From positions 1-5,459 of the forward strand of contig JAFXNX010000121.1 in NCBI GenBank assembly GCA_017529175.1: a stretch of 5,459 bases of DNA, read 5' to 3'. The stretch comes from Clostridia bacterium. GTDB taxonomy: Bacteria; Bacillota_A; Clostridia; Oscillospirales; CAG-272. Numbering within the stretch: position 1 is the stretch's first letter; the number at the start of each line of letters is the position of its first letter. The notes beneath the pieces were generated by a model. That model had not been told where the DNA came from. It did not search any database and saw only the letters and a list, made by a program, of their open reading frames with translations. The translations under genes were made by a program, and so were the position numbers. Shown piece by piece: positions 5,393-5,459 of this stretch.

Positions 5393-5415
5393 ATGGCGGG
5401 CAAAATGCCCGCCAT
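5393..5415 (-). terminator. Perfect 10-bp-stem hairpin, possible terminator
   Basis: ATGGCGGGCA (5393-5402) pairs with TGCCCGCCAT (5406-5415) across an AAA loop. On the minus strand it is followed by a T-rich stretch (TGATCGTTTGTTTGCGTT); on the plus strand only by CATCATTGCCTTTCTC. The minus reading is therefore the better terminator and would serve a convergent gene entering from the right edge. Some bidirectional effect on spoIIE transcripts is possible. The T-runs are imperfect, so strength is uncertain. Confidence 0.5.
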
Positions 5416-5459
5416 CATTGCCTTTCTCGGAACCCCCAAAGCTTACTTCGTGCGCTTAG

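Noticed and set aside
5065..5439. Minus-strand open frame of 124 codons across the region after spoIIE
   Set aside because: It reads through both perfect hairpins and then the antisense of the spoIIE end. A short hydrophobic stretch inside it comes from T-rich non-coding DNA and no ribosome site precedes it.
1..5459. tRNA, rRNA, CRISPR arrays, insertion sequences, riboswitches
   Set aside because: I saw no cloverleaf with a TTCGANNC-type arm, no regularly spaced long repeats, no transposase fragments or terminal repeats with target duplications, and no known riboswitch core. The 29-bp-spaced CGGACA words are too short to be CRISPR repeats.

Overview
The window looks like chromosome from a spore-forming, low-oxygen Clostridia-type member of the Bacillota. 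The main reason is a full-length SpoIIE, a sporulation phosphatase confined to endospore formers. Strong AAGGAGG-type ribosome binding sites, good sigma-A promoters with 17-bp spacers, a GTG start and moderately high GC with GC-rich third positions also fit. The many long antisense open frames come from that codon bias. The exact lineage cannot be read from the sequence; an uncultured gut Clostridia related to Oscillospirales or Christensenellales is an inference.

Positions 1-1913 (minus strand) hold a membrane-protein cassette with its regulator. A TetR-family repressor (GTG start at 1913) has its own promoter. It is followed by a terminator-like hairpin and then by a second promoter. That second promoter drives a six-helix DUF308/HdeD-like membrane protein and an MMPL/RND-family transporter whose start overlaps the HdeD stop by 4 bases (ATGA). 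The transporter runs off the left edge of the window, so only its first 203 residues are seen. The likely logic is TetR control of an efflux or envelope-lipid export pair, but the ligand and substrate are unknown.

Positions 1914-2063 are a divergent promoter region: tetR leaves to the left and a greA-family elongation factor (2064-2564) leaves to the right.

Positions 2565-2822 are a non-coding spacer. It has a terminator-like structure with a T7 run after greA, a short GC hairpin, and a candidate spoIIE promoter with the unusually long 21-bp spacer known for Spo0A-activated sigma-A promoters. SpoIIE (2823-5255, 810 aa) has the expected order: a membrane region of about ten helices, a middle region with a cysteine cluster, and a C-terminal PPM/PP2C phosphatase with all metal-binding aspartates present.

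Positions 5256-5459 are non-coding and contain two perfect inverted repeats (15-bp and 10-bp stems). The second may terminate a convergent gene lying mostly beyond the right edge.

No undescribed defence, mobile or RNA system was found. The points most worth a second look are the small-scale regulatory patterns: three CGGACA copies exactly 29 bp apart, the 21-bp-spacer promoter, and the perfect hairpin lacking a T-run.
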